Part shown: positions 4,683 to 5,512 of the stretch, piece after piece
How positions within the stretch are numbered: position 1 is the first letter of the stretch
How the letters are laid out: every line of letters begins with the position of its first letter
Source: JAMOBE01 sp039908285
GTDB lineage: Bacteria > Pseudomonadota > Alphaproteobacteria > Rhodospirillales > Rhodospirillaceae
Length of the DNA stretch: 5,512 nucleotides
Assembly: GCA_039908285.1 (NCBI GenBank)
Contig: JAMOBE010000155.1
Span: 1 to 5,512 of the forward strand
Reading direction: 5' to 3'
Notes under the pieces: generated by a model
Told to the model about the DNA's origin: nothing
Database searches by the model: none
Seen by the model: the letters and a program-made list of their open reading frames with translations, nothing else
Program-made: the position numbers and the translations under genes

Positions 4683-5207
4683 ATGGCCCCCTCCGAACCA
4701 CCCCCCTCCGCAGCCGGGCTCTCCCCGTCTCCCCCCCGGTCGATCGCCGACGTTGCCGCCGCCGGAGTCGCGACCTGGTTCGGCGCCGGCCTGCTGCCCT
4801 GGGCACCGGGGACGTGGGGCTCGCTGGCGGCGCTGCCGTTCGCATGGGGCCTTTGCGTGATGAGTGATGGACCGCTGCCGCTGGCCCTGGCGACGGCCGG
4901 AGTCGCGCTCCTGGGCTGGATCTCCGCCGACCACCATGCCCGCCGCATCGGCGAGGCCGACCCCGGACAGGTGGTGGTGGACGAGGTGGCCGGCCAGTGG
5001 CTGACCCTGGTTGCCGTACCCCCGGATATCCTCGCCTATGCCGCGGGGTTCCTGCTGTTCCGCCTGTTCGACATCTGGAAGCCATGGCCGGCGGGCTGGG
5101 CCGACCGCACCCTGAAGGGGGGACTCGGCATCATGGTCGACGACATCGTCGCCGGAGCCTATGCGGGGCTGGTCCTGCACGGGCTTCTCCTGTGGAGAGG
5201 ATCATGA
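4683..5207 (+). CDS. pgpA: Phosphatidylglycerophosphatase A
   Basis: This 174-residue inner-membrane protein removes phosphate from phosphatidylglycerophosphate to give phosphatidylglycerol, the last step before cardiolipin and other anionic lipids. Family signatures seen are APGTWGSLAALP (41-52), VVDEVAGQW (98-106, the acidic DE pair), FRLFDIWKPWP (126-136) and GGLGIMVDDIVAGAYAG (146-162). Hydrophobic segments lie around 48-60, 66-81, 103-125 and 150-171, and the length is close to that of E. coli PgpA. The first 20 residues are Pro/Ser/Ala-rich. The start is uncertain: ATG 4683 has no visible Shine-Dalgarno, and TTG 4665, six codons earlier, has AAGG only 2 nt away; I prefer the ATG. The stop overlaps the start of the next gene as ATGA, so the two are co-transcribed and probably translationally coupled. 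Other phosphatases can back up PgpA in some bacteria. Confidence 0.95.
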   Translation: MAPSEPPPSAAGLSPSPPRSIADVAAAGVATWFGAGLLPWAPGTWGSLAALPFAWGLCVMSDGPLPLALATAGVALLGWISADHHARRIGEADPGQVVVDEVAGQWLTLVAVPPDILAYAAGFLLFRLFDIWKPWPAGWADRTLKGGLGIMVDDIVAGAYAGLVLHGLLLWRGS

Positions 5208-5512
5208 CCGACACCACGGAGGACCTCGGCAGTCAGGCGCGGGCGGCGTTGGCCACCTGCGAGGAACGGGGGCTGCACCTGGCCACCGCCGAGTCCTGCA
5301 CCGGCGGACTGATCGCCGCCAGCCTTACCGGCGTCCCGGGCGCGTCGGCGGTGTTCGACCGCGGCTTCGTCACCTATTCCAATGCCGCGAAGCGTGACAT
5401 GCTGGGCGTGCCGGAAACTACGCTGGACCGCCATGGTGCCGTCTCGGAAGCGACGGCACGGGTGATGGCAATCGGGGCGCTCGAGCACAGCCGGGGCGAC
5501 TGGTCCGTTGCG
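5204..5512 (+). CDS. CinA C-terminal-domain protein (PncC-type nicotinamide-nucleotide amidase), partial
   Basis: The first 103 codons are present and the frame is open at the window edge; full-length stand-alone members have about 160-170 residues. The family deamidates nicotinamide mononucleotide to nicotinate mononucleotide, recycling pyridine nucleotides for NAD synthesis in the cytosol. The sequence shows the hallmark AESCTGGLIAASLTGVPGAS (29-48) with the family serine at 31, then RGFVTYSNAAKRDMLGV (53-69) and HGAVSEATA, all as in PF02464. There is no N-terminal molybdopterin-binding-like domain, so this is the short PncC-type form rather than full CinA. ATG 5204 has GGAG at 5194-5197, 6 nt upstream, and overlaps the pgpA stop (ATGA). 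pgpA-cinA adjacency is common in alphaproteobacteria. I am sure of the family; the exact name (pncC or cinA) depends on convention. Confidence 0.93.
   Translation, partial: MTDTTEDLGSQARAALATCEERGLHLATAESCTGGLIAASLTGVPGASAVFDRGFVTYSNAAKRDMLGVPETTLDRHGAVSEATARVMAIGALEHSRGDWSVA

Noticed and set aside
4533..5180. Minus-strand open frame opposite pgpA
   Set aside because: Low-complexity Arg/Gly/Pro translation with no recognisable motif, opposite a clear pgpA.

Overview
The window is GC-rich DNA with the look of an alphaproteobacterium, most likely from the Rhodospirillales/Azospirillales. The grounds are the strong G/C third-position bias, the kind of short C-rich/G-rich intergenic palindromes, the overlapping pgpA-cinA pair and the bactofilin-M23 peptidase pair. 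This placement is inference from content; no ribosomal or other taxonomic marker is present. Only chromosomal-type genes and one phage-type gene are seen; there is no tRNA, rRNA, CRISPR array or complete insertion sequence.

Left part (1-1369). One minus-strand gene encodes a phage-type DNA N-6-adenine methyltransferase (PF05869-like) of 264 residues, with a clear family fold signature but an altered catalytic motif (DPQH where [DN]PP[YW] is expected). No other phage gene is next to it. It is bracketed by intergenic palindromic repeats: one at the left edge, and a cluster of four behind its 5' end arranged as two nested inverted pairs (946-1260).

Middle (1370-2240). A plus-strand HIT-family nucleotide hydrolase/transferase faces a 56-residue, very basic, Ala/Lys-rich minus-strand gene of unknown function. 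Another copy of the palindrome lies between their 3' ends. Upstream of the small gene is a candidate promoter whose -35/-10 interval carries two abutting perfect palindromes.

Right-middle (2241-4356). Two minus-strand genes overlap by 17 bases: a membrane-anchored, apparently active M23 (LytM-type) peptidoglycan endopeptidase with a coiled-coil periplasmic region, then a bactofilin. The likely joint job is local cell-wall remodelling, with the bactofilin polymer positioning the hydrolase. Both proteins carry short in-frame tandem repeats in linkers or tails (9-bp repeats in the peptidase, 15-bp repeats in the bactofilin).

Right end (4357-5512). After a 326-bp divergent intergenic region come pgpA (phosphatidylglycerophosphatase A, phosphatidylglycerol synthesis) and, overlapping it by ATGA, a CinA C-terminal-domain (PncC-type) nicotinamide-nucleotide amidase cut by the window edge.

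I do not see a clearly new multi-gene system here. The best leads are the methyltransferase with the altered motif, the nested inverted-repeat cluster beside it, the double palindrome before the small basic gene, and the repeat-bearing bactofilin/M23 pair.
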